This document shows, one piece after another, positions 25,313 to 34,688 of a DNA stretch of 64,000 nt. Source of the stretch: JBCDHN01 sp965224535 (GTDB lineage: Bacteria > Verrucomicrobiota > Verrucomicrobiia > Verrucomicrobiales > DEV007). The stretch spans positions 186,001 through 250,000 of the forward strand of contig CBDCZR010000029.1 of NCBI GenBank assembly GCA_965224535.1, written 5' to 3'. Position 1 is the first letter of the stretch; every line of letters starts with the position of its first letter. The notes beneath the pieces were generated by a model. The model did no database searches. It worked only from the letters and a program-made list of their open reading frames with translations, and had not been told where the DNA came from. The position numbers were made by a program, and so were the translations under genes.

Positions 25313-26773
25313 ATGGCCAAGAAATCGCAAAAGAAAAAGACCAAAAAGACCAAAAAGACCAAAACCCAAAAAACGCTTCTCAACCAAGTGTGCAATCCCG
25401 ACGCTGCCGGCATCGACGTCGGCGCTGAAGAAATCGTCCTGGCAGTGCCCGCAGATCGCGACCCCGAAGCGGTTCGCACCTTCGGCACCTTCAACGAAGA
25501 CCTGCGCGAAGCAGTGCAATGGCTCAAGCAATGCTCCATTACCACCGTGGCCATGGAAAGCACGGGCAACTACTGGGTCACCCTCTACCAAGTGCTCGAG
25601 GAAAACGGCATCGAATGCTTCGTCGTCAACGCCCGCCACCTCAAATCAGTCCCCGGGCGCAAGAGCGACGTCCAGGACGCGCAATGGATCCAGCGCCTGC
25701 ATACCGCGGGGTTGCTGCGCAAATCCTTCGTCCCGGACCAAGAAGTGCTCGGCATGCGCTTTTTGCACCGCCAGCGCCAGGAGCTGATTCGCGGCGGATG
25801 CCAGGCCATCTTGCACATGCAAAAAGTGTTGACCGAGATGAACGTGCAACTGCACCACGTGATCAGCGACATTGACGGAGTCAGCGGGCGGCGCATCATC
25901 GAAGCGATCATCGCCGGCCAGCGCGATCCGGTTTACCTGGAGAGCCTGCGCGACGGACGTTGCAAGACGCCGAAACAAACCGTGATCAAGGCCTTGGACG
26001 GCAACTTTCGCCAGGAATACGTTCTATCCCTCCAGCTGGCCTATCAGCGCTGGAAGCAGCTTCACGAGCAAATCGAAGCGATCGAACAGGAGCTCTCCCA
26101 ATTGATGGCGGCCTACCAAAAGCGCGAAGAACCCAAGTCCGAAGGCCGTTGTTACGCGTTGCAGAACGCAGATTCGGACTCGGCGCCTTCAAGCCCGGCG
26201 AGTCTGCCCGTAGCCGGGAGCGTGAGCGCGCGCAAACAAGCCACCAAGCACGAGCCATGCTTCGACATCCGGGGCGAAGCCGCGCGCATTTACGGGACCG
26301 ACTTTGAGCCTCATCCCCGGAGTCTTCCAGCGGATTGCTCAGCACGCTGATCTGTGAGATTGGGGGAGGCGATGCGTTTCGGGAGCGCTTCAGCAGTAGC
26401 CAGCACTTCACTTCGTGGCTGGGGCTCTGTCCGGACAACCGGATTTCGGGCAGCAAACCGTTAGGCCGGGCCAAAACACGGCGGATCAAGAGCCGCATCT
26501 CCGATCAACTTTCGGATGTGCGCGATGACGCTGTGGCGCAGCGACAACGCACTGGGCAACTTCTGCCGGCGAATGAAGGCGAAGCTGGGCAAAGCCGAAG
26601 GAATCTCGGCAACCGCGCACAAGATGGCCCGAATCATCTATGCGCTGATCACCACCCAACGCAGCTACGAAGAGGAGGTGGTGAGTAAGGTTCCGGAGGC
26701 GGTGCTGAAACGCCGAATCAAGAACCTCGAAAAACAGGCCGAAAACCTTGGATATCAACTCGTTGCGGCATAA
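25313..26773 (+). pseudogene. IS110-family transposase (DEDD/serine type), three +1 frameshifts
   Basis: The protein begins with a lysine-rich leader and then shows the DEDD nuclease-like domain: AAGIDVGAEEIVLAV with the first Asp, TVAMESTGNYWVTLY with the Glu, and GRKSDVQDAQWIQRL with the final Asp pair. The C-terminal Tnp_20 domain reads LIPGVSSGLLSTLICEIG, HFTSWLGLCPDNRISGSK and ISATAHKMARIIYALIT. To read it through, one extra T must be dropped in each of the runs at 26303-26305, 26325-26326 and 26510-26512; the corrected product would be 485 residues. As written, it ends early and is probably inactive, unless the extra bases are sequencing errors. The true start is likely the ATG at 25313. 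Confidence 0.9.
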
Positions 26774-26857
26774 GCCTTGCCAAGGTTGTTATTTGGAAGT
26801 CCTGAGAGATGCACCAAATTCTGCGCAAACATGTCGAAACTTCACTCCCGTGGCCGG

Positions 26858-28752
26858 TCAGGCCAGGCGCTGAAACGCCTCGATCGCCTCGTATTCCGCC
26901 ATGCCGAGCAGATCGTAGCTTTTCGCGTTCAACTGGTTGATTTTTGGCGCTTCGCGCTCGTCTTGGCGGATCGATTGAAATTTGTGGATCGCTGCCTTTT
27001 TGCCTTCGAGCTGGCCGGGGCTCATGGGCACGGCCATGTCGATTTCGTAGGGTTCCAGCGCCTTTTCCTTGCCCCGATAGGCCCAAATTCGGCAATCGCT
27101 GCGTGATTTGGCCTTGCCCAGCCCGTCGACGGCGCGTTTCAGGGCAACGTAGCAAAGCGCCTGGAGCGAACTGGGGTCGGCGACGTGGCCGGTGAGGAAA
27201 ATCTGGTGCGGCTGCGTTTTTTCCAGGATTTCGGCCATCTTCTCCACGTCGGCTCCGCTCAGGTCAAATCGCCGGTAACGCCCTTGCTCGTAAAACGGCA
27301 AATCCAGGAATTCCACGCGCGATTCGGCCAATTTGCAGGCATGAGCGGCGTCGCGCGCTTCCCCGCGCAAAATCAGCCCCTTGAGCCGGCGCACTTCCGG
27401 CGGGTCGATCCCGAATTCGCCCTTTTCGCCGAGCAATTCCAGAATTTGACCGGCGTATTTTTGCTGCATGCCCCAGGAATCGTGATCCTCGGCCATTTCG
27501 TTGAAAACGCTGGCAAACGTGCGCGCTTCGGCGTCGGCAACGCGGAGATTTCCGGAGGTTTGGCAGGCCAGGGTGACGTTGTGGCCTTGCTCGACGAGCC
27601 GTTCCAGGGTCCCCGCCCATGGAGACGATGGCGTCCTGCGGTTCGGGGCTCAAAACCAGCACGTTTTTCTTTTTGGGCTTGGCGCGCTCCCGGGCGGTCG
27701 GTATCGTCCGCGCCGTGTTTGCCGCCGGGCCAGCCGGTGATGGTGTGCTGCAACTGGTTGAACGCGTCGATGTTGGCTTCGTAAGCGTTGCCGTGCAGGG
27801 TTAGCAGTTCCGACATGCCGTGCTCGTTGTAGTCCTCATCCATCAGCTTGAGGACGCCCTTGCCGAGGTTGCGCGAGAGCCAGACGACGGCCTGGCGGGT
27901 GGTGCGGCGGTCCCACTGCACGCTGCGGACCAGCCAGGGGCTTAGGAACCGCGTTAGTTGCGATCCCGCCGATTGATCCAGCAAAAACGTCGCTTGCCCG
28001 TGATCCTGCAAAAAACTGGCTGAAATCGCGTCGGTAACCTCCCCTTCCACGGCTTGGCGAATGATCTCGGCCTTGTTTTCGCCCCAGGCCATCAAAACCA
28101 CGCGCTTGGCCTTCATGATGGTGCCGACCCCCATGGTGATGGCGAAACGCGGGACGTTTTCCTCGCCCAAAAAGTCGCTCGCAGCGTCGCGTCGCGTGAC
28201 CCGGTCCAGGCTTACGATGCGCGTTAGCGAATCGCGCGTGGACCCCGGCTCGTTGAAGCCGATGTGGCCGGTACGCCCGATGCCCAGGATTTGCAAATCC
28301 AGCCCTCCGGCTTCGTCAATGCGGTTTTCGTAATCCTGACACCAATCGAAAGAGTCCTCCACCGCCACGGTTCCGTCCGGGATGTTGACCTGATCCGGCG
28401 GGATGTCGATGTGGTCGAAAAGCTGGTCGTGCATGAAGCGGTGGTAGCTTTCCGGATGGCCTCGGCTCAGGCCAAAGTATTCGTCCAGGTTGAAGGTGAC
28501 GACGTTTTCAAAGCTGAGCTTTTCTTCTTCGTGCAGGCGGATGAGTTCGCGGTAAAACGGCACGGGCGTGGACCCCGTGGCCAGGCCCAAGACCAGGTTG
28601 CGCCCCTCTTTTCGCGCCTGGCCAATCAGCTCGGCCGTCTCTGCGGCGAGTTGGCGGCTGGGAGTGGTGCTGGAATCAAAAACCAGGGTGCGAACGCGCT
28701 CGAAGCGTTCTTCGGCGGGGCGATTTTTGCCGGAGGGATCGAGGATGGTCAT
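26858..28752 (-). pseudogene. nagB: Glucosamine-6-phosphate deaminase fused to a PIG-L/LmbE deacetylase-like domain, two frameshifts
   Basis: The first 260 residues are a NagB domain: LGLATGSTPVPFYREL (phosphate binding), TFNLDEYFGL (catalytic Asp), ILGIGRTGHIGFNEPGS. NagB turns glucosamine-6-phosphate into fructose-6-phosphate and ammonia. The C-terminal half is PIG-L/LmbE-like: NVLVLSPEPQDAIVSMGG, GHNVTLACQTSGNL, and IFLTGHVADPSS. In this domain the usual PHPDD metal motif reads SPEPQD, so deacetylase activity is doubtful. Similar two-domain proteins occur in Bacteroidetes. The frame is broken by an extra G in the runs at 27689-27691 and 27611-27614 (plus-strand C runs). With both removed the protein is 630 residues. 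I cannot tell real decay from sequencing error. Confidence 0.88.
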
Positions 28753-28796
28753 GGGATGAGATTGTTAGCCCGCGTTGTCCGCGAGCGCCAGCGGTG

Positions 28797-28864
28797 AAGG
28801 GACGAAAAGGACTAAAGGGACCAAAGCGACGTCCCTTTGGTCCCTTCAGTCCTTTTCGTCCCTT
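28797..28864 (-). terminator. 30-bp stem hairpin after the PSD1 cytochrome gene
   Basis: Arms at 28797-28826 and 28835-28864 pair over 30 bases with one mismatch and an 8-base loop. It overlaps the last bases of the PSD1 gene, so it can terminate that transcript. The arms are built from AAGGGAC-type words that also occur near 33367-33470. Confidence 0.75.
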
Positions 28865-31793
28865 AATCCAGGTAAACGAACTCGTTCAGGTTCAAAATCA
28901 CCAGCGCGATCCTCTCAAACGCCTCTCGCTCGCTCAAACCCGCATCCGAAGCCAGCGCGTTCGCCATTTTCGCTAACCGTTCCACCTCATCCGCACCAAT
29001 TTCCCGCTGCAGCGCGAGGCTCAGCCCAAAACGAATCCTGGCCTCCAAATCCGCGCCGTTTTTCCAACAACGCTCGGCGAAAACGGCGGCTTGGGAGTTG
29101 ACGAACTGGCTGTTCATCATGGCTAACGCCTGTGTTGGGACCGTCGTCGAAAATCGCACGGCGCAGGAGTTGTCCGTGTCGGCTTGATCGTGATCGACTA
29201 AAATCGGCACGCGCAGGCTGCGTTTAACGTGAACGTATAGGCTGCGGCGGTTCGCCTCCTCACCGCGGGTGATGGGCCACTGTTGGCCGGGGCGCGAGGC
29301 GGTGGCGAGGACCTCTTGGGGCAAGGGGATATAAACCCAGGGCCCGCCGGTTTTCGGGTTCAAATTGCCTGACACGGTCAAAATCGAGTCGCGAATCTCT
29401 TCGGCCGTCAAGCGCCGCATATCGACGCGCCAGAGCAGGTTGTTGACCGGGTCCTTGTACTGCGCGGCGTCGTTTGGGGCGCTGGCACGCTGAAACGCGG
29501 CGCTGGTCAGGATGAGCTTGTGCATGCGCTTGAGGCTCCAGCCTTGAGCGACGAATTCGCTGGCCAACCAGTCGAGCAACTCGGGATGCGTCGGCGCTTC
29601 GCCCAATTCGCCGAAATCGCTGGCGCTGGGGACGATGCCGCGGCCAAAGTGATGCTGCCAGAGCCGATTCATCATGACTCGCGCCGTCAGCGGGTTGTCC
29701 GGCGAGGCGATCCATTCGGCCAAGGCGCGGCGCCGGCCGCTGGAGCGTTCCGTGGCGAATTCCGGCCGGATTTCCGCCGGTTGGGGGTCGAATTGGCGGT
29801 GCAAAACCGCGGGAAACGCCGGTTTCACGGGATCGCCTAACGCATGAGCGCTGCCGCGCTGGTGAACGTGCAAGGGCGCGACGCTGGGGTGCTCCTTGAC
29901 CGCGTTGATTTGGACGCCGGTGGTCGCGCGCCGCGTGTCGGCGATGTTTTTCTGCAGCAACCTGCGTTTTTCGACCAAATTCTCGCCCAGCGCGGATTTG
30001 ACCTCCTCGCCCAGCTTCTTGCCCCCGCGTCGGATCGCTTCGTTCAAGTTTCCGGCTCGCTGCGGGCTGGTTCTTAGCGCCAAATCGATGAATTGGCCGC
30101 CGCTCGTTTGCTGGCAATGCACCGCCACCACGTTTTTGCCGGTTTGCAGCGCATCGAGCGCTTTTTGGTCCAGATGCACCACCTGATAATCGGTCACGTA
30201 GCCCTTGGCGCGAAAAATCTCGACCCCGTTGAGGTAAACCTCCGCATCCTCGTCGTGATAGATCTCCATGGCCAGAGTTTGGGGCAATTCCTTGAGCCCG
30301 AAGCTGGTTCGCAGCCAAATTTCTGCGCCGCGCCATTTGGTGGTGGCGTTGGAATTCGACGCGCCGCCGTTGCCGAACCCGCCCTGACCCTTCAGCCACA
30401 TTTTGTTGCGAAAACCGACGTCCTTCCAGTCTTGGGTCGGCTTGTCGAAGGTGTATTCCCACGTCGCGGGAGTGGCCCGGCCGTCTTCGACGAACGTCCT
30501 CGGCCGCGCGGCGATTTTGTCGCCCAGCTTACCATTTTCGGTTAGCCAGGTTTTCAGCCGTTTTTCGGCCGCCTGCAGATCGGCGTCCATTTTGGCCAGT
30601 TTTTTCGCTTTTTCCGCCTCGAACGCGGTTAGCTCCTCCGGCGTGGCCCAACTGACCATTGTGCCCGGCGTGGCGTAGCTGGTGATGCCGTGAAAAAAGG
30701 CCATGAACGAGTAATAATCCTCCTGGGTGAAGGGATCGGCCTTGTGGTCGTGACAACGCGCGCAGCCTAACGTGGTTCCTAGGAACGTTTCCGCGGTTAC
30801 CGCCACATTGTCGGCCAATACGTCGTAGGTGTGTTGCTTGCGGTCGGCCGGCTCGTCGTCCCACTGCATCAGCCGGTAGTAACCGGTCGCGGCGACGCTC
30901 TCCAGCGTGGGATGCTCGATTTCGTCGCCGGCGAGCTGTTCGCGGATGAACCGGTCGTAGGGCTTGTCGGTGTTGAACGCGTTGACGACGTAGTCGCGGT
31001 AACGCCAGATCTGCGGCTTCGGGTTGTCGCGCTCGAACCCGTTGGTTTCGGCGTAGCGGACCAGGTCGAGCCAATGCCGGGCCCATTTTTCGCCATACTG
31101 CGGACGAGCCAGGAGATCGTTGATCAGCGCGGCCCAAGCTTCGTCGTGCGGACGCGGATCGTCGACGAATTTCGCCACTTCCTGCGGCGTTGGCGGCAGG
31201 CCGGTGAGGTTGTAGAACGCGCGGCGGGCTAACGTTTCGCGCGAAGCCCGGCGATTGGGCGAAATCTTCGCCTGGCGGAGATTTTCGTCGATAAAGTGGT
31301 CGATGGAGGCTCCCTGCGGCCGTTTCACCGGCTTGTAGGCCCAGTACTCGAAGTCCTCCGGCTGAATGTGCTCGCCGCGATGCACCAACGCCCCGCGGAT
31401 TTCCTTGGCCGGATCGTAGATCGCGCCAAACTCGACGACCCAGCGCCGCAGCGTCGCCATTTCCGCCTCGGAGAGCTTCTTTTTGGGCGGCATTTGGTGG
31501 TTTTCGTCCTTGTAACTGATCATCTCCAGCAACAGGCTCGCCGCCGGGTTTTCGGCATCGAACGCCGGCCCGAGTTCGCCGCCGTGAAGCAGTCCCTCGC
31601 GGCTCGTCAGGCGCAAATCGCCCTTCAGCTTCTCCTCCGCGCCATGGCATTTGTAGCAATGCGTCTCCAGAATGGGATGGACGTTTTGGGCGAAAAACGC
31701 AGCCTGCTCCGGCGTCGGCTTTTTCTCGAACGCGAGGGCCCAGATCGGAAGAAACGAAGCCAAAAAGGCGAAAACTTTGGTTCTGGTGGTCAT
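28863..31793 (-). CDS. PSD1 and planctomycete cytochrome C domain protein (DUF1549/DUF1553)
   Basis: The 976-residue protein has a signal peptide, an N-terminal PSCyt1 domain with CYKCH (residues about 46-50), the DUF1549 domain (YGEKWARHWLDLVRYAETNG), a second CARCH haem motif, a central galactose-binding-like segment (about 465-620, EIYHDEDAEVYLNGVEIF), and a C-terminal DUF1553 domain (NPLTARVMMNRLWQHHFGRG, AFQRAS). These proteins are exported and widespread in planctomycetes and verrucomicrobia; they are often next to DUF1501 genes and are linked by genomics to degradation of complex polysaccharides, but the biochemistry is open. Here no DUF1501 gene follows directly; one lies at 49316-50707. 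Confidence 0.92.
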   Translation of the reverse strand: MTTRTKVFAFLASFLPIWALAFEKKPTPEQAAFFAQNVHPILETHCYKCHGAEEKLKGDLRLTSREGLLHGGELGPAFDAENPAASLLLEMISYKDENHQMPPKKKLSEAEMATLRRWVVEFGAIYDPAKEIRGALVHRGEHIQPEDFEYWAYKPVKRPQGASIDHFIDENLRQAKISPNRRASRETLARRAFYNLTGLPPTPQEVAKFVDDPRPHDEAWAALINDLLARPQYGEKWARHWLDLVRYAETNGFERDNPKPQIWRYRDYVVNAFNTDKPYDRFIREQLAGDEIEHPTLESVAATGYYRLMQWDDEPADRKQHTYDVLADNVAVTAETFLGTTLGCARCHDHKADPFTQEDYYSFMAFFHGITSYATPGTMVSWATPEELTAFEAEKAKKLAKMDADLQAAEKRLKTWLTENGKLGDKIAARPRTFVEDGRATPATWEYTFDKPTQDWKDVGFRNKMWLKGQGGFGNGGASNSNATTKWRGAEIWLRTSFGLKELPQTLAMEIYHDEDAEVYLNGVEIFRAKGYVTDYQVVHLDQKALDALQTGKNVVAVHCQQTSGGQFIDLALRTSPQRAGNLNEAIRRGGKKLGEEVKSALGENLVEKRRLLQKNIADTRRATTGVQINAVKEHPSVAPLHVHQRGSAHALGDPVKPAFPAVLHRQFDPQPAEIRPEFATERSSGRRRALAEWIASPDNPLTARVMMNRLWQHHFGRGIVPSASDFGELGEAPTHPELLDWLASEFVAQGWSLKRMHKLILTSAAFQRASAPNDAAQYKDPVNNLLWRVDMRRLTAEEIRDSILTVSGNLNPKTGGPWVYIPLPQEVLATASRPGQQWPITRGEEANRRSLYVHVKRSLRVPILVDHDQADTDNSCAVRFSTTVPTQALAMMNSQFVNSQAAVFAERCWKNGADLEARIRFGLSLALQREIGADEVERLAKMANALASDAGLSEREAFERIALVILNLNEFVYLD

Positions 31794-32267
31794 GGCGAAG
31801 GATTGGAACAACGATGGGCGCGATCTCCCGTCGCGCAAGGCTCTGATTGCTTGGATTGGAGGTCTTTTGACCGCGTTGCCCTTGAATTGGGGGACTTGCC
31901 AAGCGGATGGATGAGTGGAAGTTCCTATTCCCCATCCTTAACCTTCCCTACCATGAAACCCTCTATTCAACGCACTACCGAACGCGGCTTGGAGATGGGC
32001 TCGGAGCCGCAGCTGCTCAGGATCATCCGGAAACTTTGCCATGATTGGGGTTGCCTTCGATGGGATCAGGCAGGCGCCGCGAAGGTCGAGATTTGTGGTC
32101 GTGGGAGGTGACGAAGAGATCGCGTTCGGTTTGGGCCTGGCCTTCGGAAGATTCACCAGCGATGCCGAGTTTCATGGGATCAGCGCGTGGTTCGGCGAAC
32201 CAGCAAGGGCGGTTCTGCGAGAATTCTGGACACGAACGATTGAGAGTGAAACTTGGCTGATTCCATC
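31794..32267. other. Intergenic region with possible remnant of a gene tail
   Basis: This 474-base stretch lies upstream of the PSD1 gene. On the plus strand the frame from 32041 (FVVVGGDEEIAFGLGLAFG and onward) ends in a TGA that overlaps the ATG of the ATPase remnant at 32268, an arrangement typical of coupled genes. Upstream of it the frame is interrupted. It may be the decayed end of a gene that once preceded the ATPase. Nothing here is recognisable. Confidence 0.4.
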
Positions 32268-32421
32268 ATGAACGTTGAGAGAATCCGGCTTCAAAATTTC
32301 AAGCGGTTTACCGAGCTTGAAATCGACCTGCGGTTTGTTCGTCAACACCGAAACTGGTGTTGCTGATTGGCGTGAACGGGAGCGGGAAATCGTCCGTGTT
32401 TCAATTATTCTGCCTCTCCAA
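32268..32421 (+). pseudogene. Truncated, frameshifted N-terminus of a RecF/AAA-type ATPase
   Basis: The start MNVERIRLQNFKRFTELEIDLR is the characteristic opening of SMC/RecF-like AAA ATPases. After a one-base frameshift near 32341-32350 the other frame reads KLVLLIGVNGSGKSSVFQLF, containing the Walker A motif GVNGSGKSS. The sequence then runs into the 3' end of ctaB on the opposite strand, so about 90% of the gene is missing. It was probably removed by a deletion. Such ATPases are often part of defence or repair cassettes, but nothing else of one remains. Confidence 0.75.
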
Positions 32422-33306
32422 TCAGCCCGGTTTCGCGGCAAGCACGGCCACAAGAACCACCGGCAGGTAAATAAGCGTGGCGAAGAAGAGTTTTCGCGCT
32501 GTGGTCCGCTCCGGAGTCCCCACGAACTTCAATCCCAGCCAAACCAGCCAACCTGCAAGCAACAATCCTGGCACGACGAACCACCAGCGGCTTACCTCGC
32601 AAAACGGCGCGCAGACCGCCAGCGCCAACAACACGACGGCGAACGCTAGCGCCCAGCGGGAGGTTTTTTTCCCATCATCGTCGTTGTTCGCCAGCATGAC
32701 GAAGCCGGCCTTGCGATACTCCTCGCGATACATCCAGTTGATGGCGAAAAAATGAGGCAGTTGCCAGAAAAACAGCAGCGCAAACCACCATGCCGCTCCG
32801 GCATTGAAATCGCCTCCCGCGCCCACCCAACCGATGACCGGCGGAATGGCGCCGGAGACGGCTCCGACGATGGTGTTCCAACTGGATCGGCGTTTGAGCG
32901 GGGTGTAGGCCAGGACGTAAACCGCGAGCGTGGCTAACGAAAGCATCGCAGCCGCGTTGTTGACCTTCACACCCAGGTGGGCGACGCCAAAAGCGGCCAA
33001 CACCGCGCCGATCGCGACTCCGGCGGCTGGAGGGAGTCTGCCCGCGGCGAGGGGGCGATTGGCGGTGCGGGCCATTTTTTGGTCGGCGCGCATTTCCATG
33101 ACCTGGTTGATGGCGGCGGCGCCAAAGGCGGAAAGCAGCGTGCCCAGGATGGTGTGAAACAGCAGCCAAAAATCGAAACGGGCGCCCGCGGGCCAGGCGG
33201 AGAGAAACCCGGCGGCCGTGGTGATGACAACCATGATGCTAAGCCGCGCCTTGGTCAGCTCGATGAGGTCCTGGCGGGAAGGCAGGTCGGTGGCGGCGGC
33301 GCTCAT
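32422..33306 (-). CDS. ctaB: Protohaem IX farnesyltransferase (haem O synthase)
   Basis: The 294-residue membrane protein belongs to the UbiA family and converts haem B to haem O by adding a farnesyl group. The prenyl-diphosphate-binding block NQVMEMRADQKMART followed by RPLAAGRL is intact, as is the second motif YTPLKRRSSWNTIVGAVSGAIPP. Several transmembrane helices are evident. I chose the ATG at 33306 (MSAAATDLPSRQDL). It follows ctaA on the same strand after a 133-base gap, so the two probably form the haem A pathway unit. Confidence 0.95.
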   Translation of the reverse strand: MSAAATDLPSRQDLIELTKARLSIMVVITTAAGFLSAWPAGARFDFWLLFHTILGTLLSAFGAAAINQVMEMRADQKMARTANRPLAAGRLPPAAGVAIGAVLAAFGVAHLGVKVNNAAAMLSLATLAVYVLAYTPLKRRSSWNTIVGAVSGAIPPVIGWVGAGGDFNAGAAWWFALLFFWQLPHFFAINWMYREEYRKAGFVMLANNDDDGKKTSRWALAFAVVLLALAVCAPFCEVSRWWFVVPGLLLAGWLVWLGLKFVGTPERTTARKLFFATLIYLPVVLVAVLAAKPG

Positions 33307-33366
33307 GCGGCGAGTTTCAGGGGTCCCGTGCCGAGATTCAACCAAACTTCGGTTGTCGAACGCCGG

Positions 33367-33470
33367 GAAGGGACGCAAGGGACCTGAGGGACGAAAAGGA
33401 CGAGGGCTGGCATTTTTGAGACGATGTTGCGCAGGTCGCTCAGGCCGCTTTGGTCCCTTTGGTCCCGGCC
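33367..33470. repeat. AAGGGAC-type repeat cluster between ctaA and ctaB
   Basis: Bases 33367-33405 contain AAGGGACGCAAGGGAC and GGGACGAAAAGGAC; bases 33448-33470 hold the inverse, CTTTGGTCCCTTTGGTCCC. The second part overlaps the end of ctaA, whose last residues GTKGTKAA are encoded by it. The same words form the large hairpin at 28797-28864. Confidence 0.8.
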
Positions 33471-34462
33471 TGTGAAGCGCCCCGGGAATGGAGGTGGAGC
33501 AGCCACTGCCAGGTAACGGCGAGCAGGATGGCGGTTAGGCCTACGTGCAGGATCTGAACGGCGGGAAAAACCGAAATATGCGCCAAAACCACGCCCAGCA
33601 GCATCATGGCCGCCACCAGGCCCAAAATCAGCTTCGGCGCTGGTTTTTGCGCGAAAATTTCGTCGGAGCGCGCGAGCCACCAGATCGCGCCCGCGGCGAT
33701 GAGCAAAATCCAGGAAAAACTGCGGTGAACCTGGAAAATCACCGTGCTGGCCAAGGCGCCGATCCATTCGTCGCGGGGGATGTCTCCGGCGGCTTTGGCG
33801 AGTTGGTCGGTCATTTCGCGAACCTGGCTGCCCAGGATGCCTTCCGCGAACAAGCAGCCGAAAAAGATCCAGGTGGCGATGCGCAGTCCCTTTTTTGCCG
33901 CGATCGGTCCCGTTTCCGCGGCGGGTTTGGCCGCAAACTCGCGGACGGTGACCAGCAGGCAGATCAACACGAACGCCAGGGCCATGTGCAGGGTGATGAT
34001 GCCGGGTTTGAGCCCGCTGCGCACCACCACCGCGCCCATCCAGGCGTTGAAGAGCACGTCGGCCAGGCATAACCAGGAAAGTGCGATAATCCAGCCGCGG
34101 CGCTGCGTCGCGCGAAAGGAAATCACGGCCAGCAGCAGCGTCGCCAGCCCCAACGGCAATGAGGTGAGCCGGTTGACGAATTCCGTCCAGGTGTGGACGG
34201 CGTTGAAGCCAGCCAGGACGGTGTCCCGCGTTACCGTGTCAGGATCGATCCCGTGCCGCTCGGCATAACGCTTGAACCTGGGAATATCGAGCCGTTCCAC
34301 GTCGATTTGCGAGGCGCTGGTGGGTGGAACGAGACGGCCCCAACAGGTCGGCCAGTCCGGACAGCCTAACCCGGCTCCCGTCGCCCGCACCGTTGCGCCG
34401 ACGAAGACGAGGACGACGATCGAGACCAGAGCGATGGAGGCGGTGATGCGGATGAGGGGCAT
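33440..34462 (-). CDS. ctaA: Haem A synthase
   Basis: The 340-residue protein is a COX15/CtaA family membrane enzyme that oxidises haem O to haem A for cytochrome oxidase. It opens with a transmembrane helix followed by GATVRATGAGLGCPDWPTCWG, where the CPDWPTC cysteine-pair block is the family hallmark. Conserved histidines occur in FNAVHTWTEFVNRL, LHMALAF, QVHRSFSW and LHVGLTA, consistent with the two haem sites. Two four-helix halves are visible. The C-terminal tail GTKGTKAA appears to come from an intergenic repeat. It is upstream of ctaB on the same strand. Confidence 0.95.
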   Translation of the reverse strand: MPLIRITASIALVSIVVLVFVGATVRATGAGLGCPDWPTCWGRLVPPTSASQIDVERLDIPRFKRYAERHGIDPDTVTRDTVLAGFNAVHTWTEFVNRLTSLPLGLATLLLAVISFRATQRRGWIIALSWLCLADVLFNAWMGAVVVRSGLKPGIITLHMALAFVLICLLVTVREFAAKPAAETGPIAAKKGLRIATWIFFGCLFAEGILGSQVREMTDQLAKAAGDIPRDEWIGALASTVIFQVHRSFSWILLIAAGAIWWLARSDEIFAQKPAPKLILGLVAAMMLLGVVLAHISVFPAVQILHVGLTAILLAVTWQWLLHLHSRGASQAGTKGTKAA

Positions 34463-34496
34463 CTAACTAACTAGTGACCGATCGAGCAACGCATTT

Positions 34497-34591
34497 GGTA
34501 GCGACGATTGGCAATCGTCGCCCTCACTCTCGCCGCGGACGCGACTGTCCTGGTGGGAGTAGGGGGCGAGGGTGGTTGGGCGCTGGCTACC
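34497..34591. repeat. Imperfect inverted repeat with internal hairpin
   Basis: The ends GGTAGC and GCTACC face each other, with further pairing between CCCTCACTCTCGCC and GGCGAGGGTGG. The left part contains the palindrome GCGACGATTGGCAATCGTCGC split by three bases. It lies in the 226-base gap upstream of ctaA; three copies of GATTGCGC follow at about 34638. Confidence 0.65.
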
Positions 34592-34688
34592 ATGGATGAA
34601 GGTTAGGATAGCGCGGCTGGTGAGGCTTGCCAAGCCGATTGCGCGATTGCGCGATTGCACCCGCCAGTTAGCGTCTTGCGGAGCTAAG

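Larger units (their letters stand above)
25037..26857 (+). mobile_element. IS110-family insertion element (boundaries approximate)
   Basis: The element is defined by the transposase reading frame at 25313-26773. The upstream non-coding stretch of about 275 bases is long, and the downstream one is short (84 bases before the next gene). That asymmetry fits the IS110 group, where the non-coding left end carries the guide RNA, rather than the IS1111 group. IS110 elements lack long terminal inverted repeats, so I cannot place the ends exactly. Confidence 0.7.

Noticed and set aside
31938..32453. Two minus-strand open frames upstream of the PSD1 gene
   Set aside because: They overlap the ATPase remnant and ctaB end and show biased composition without motifs.
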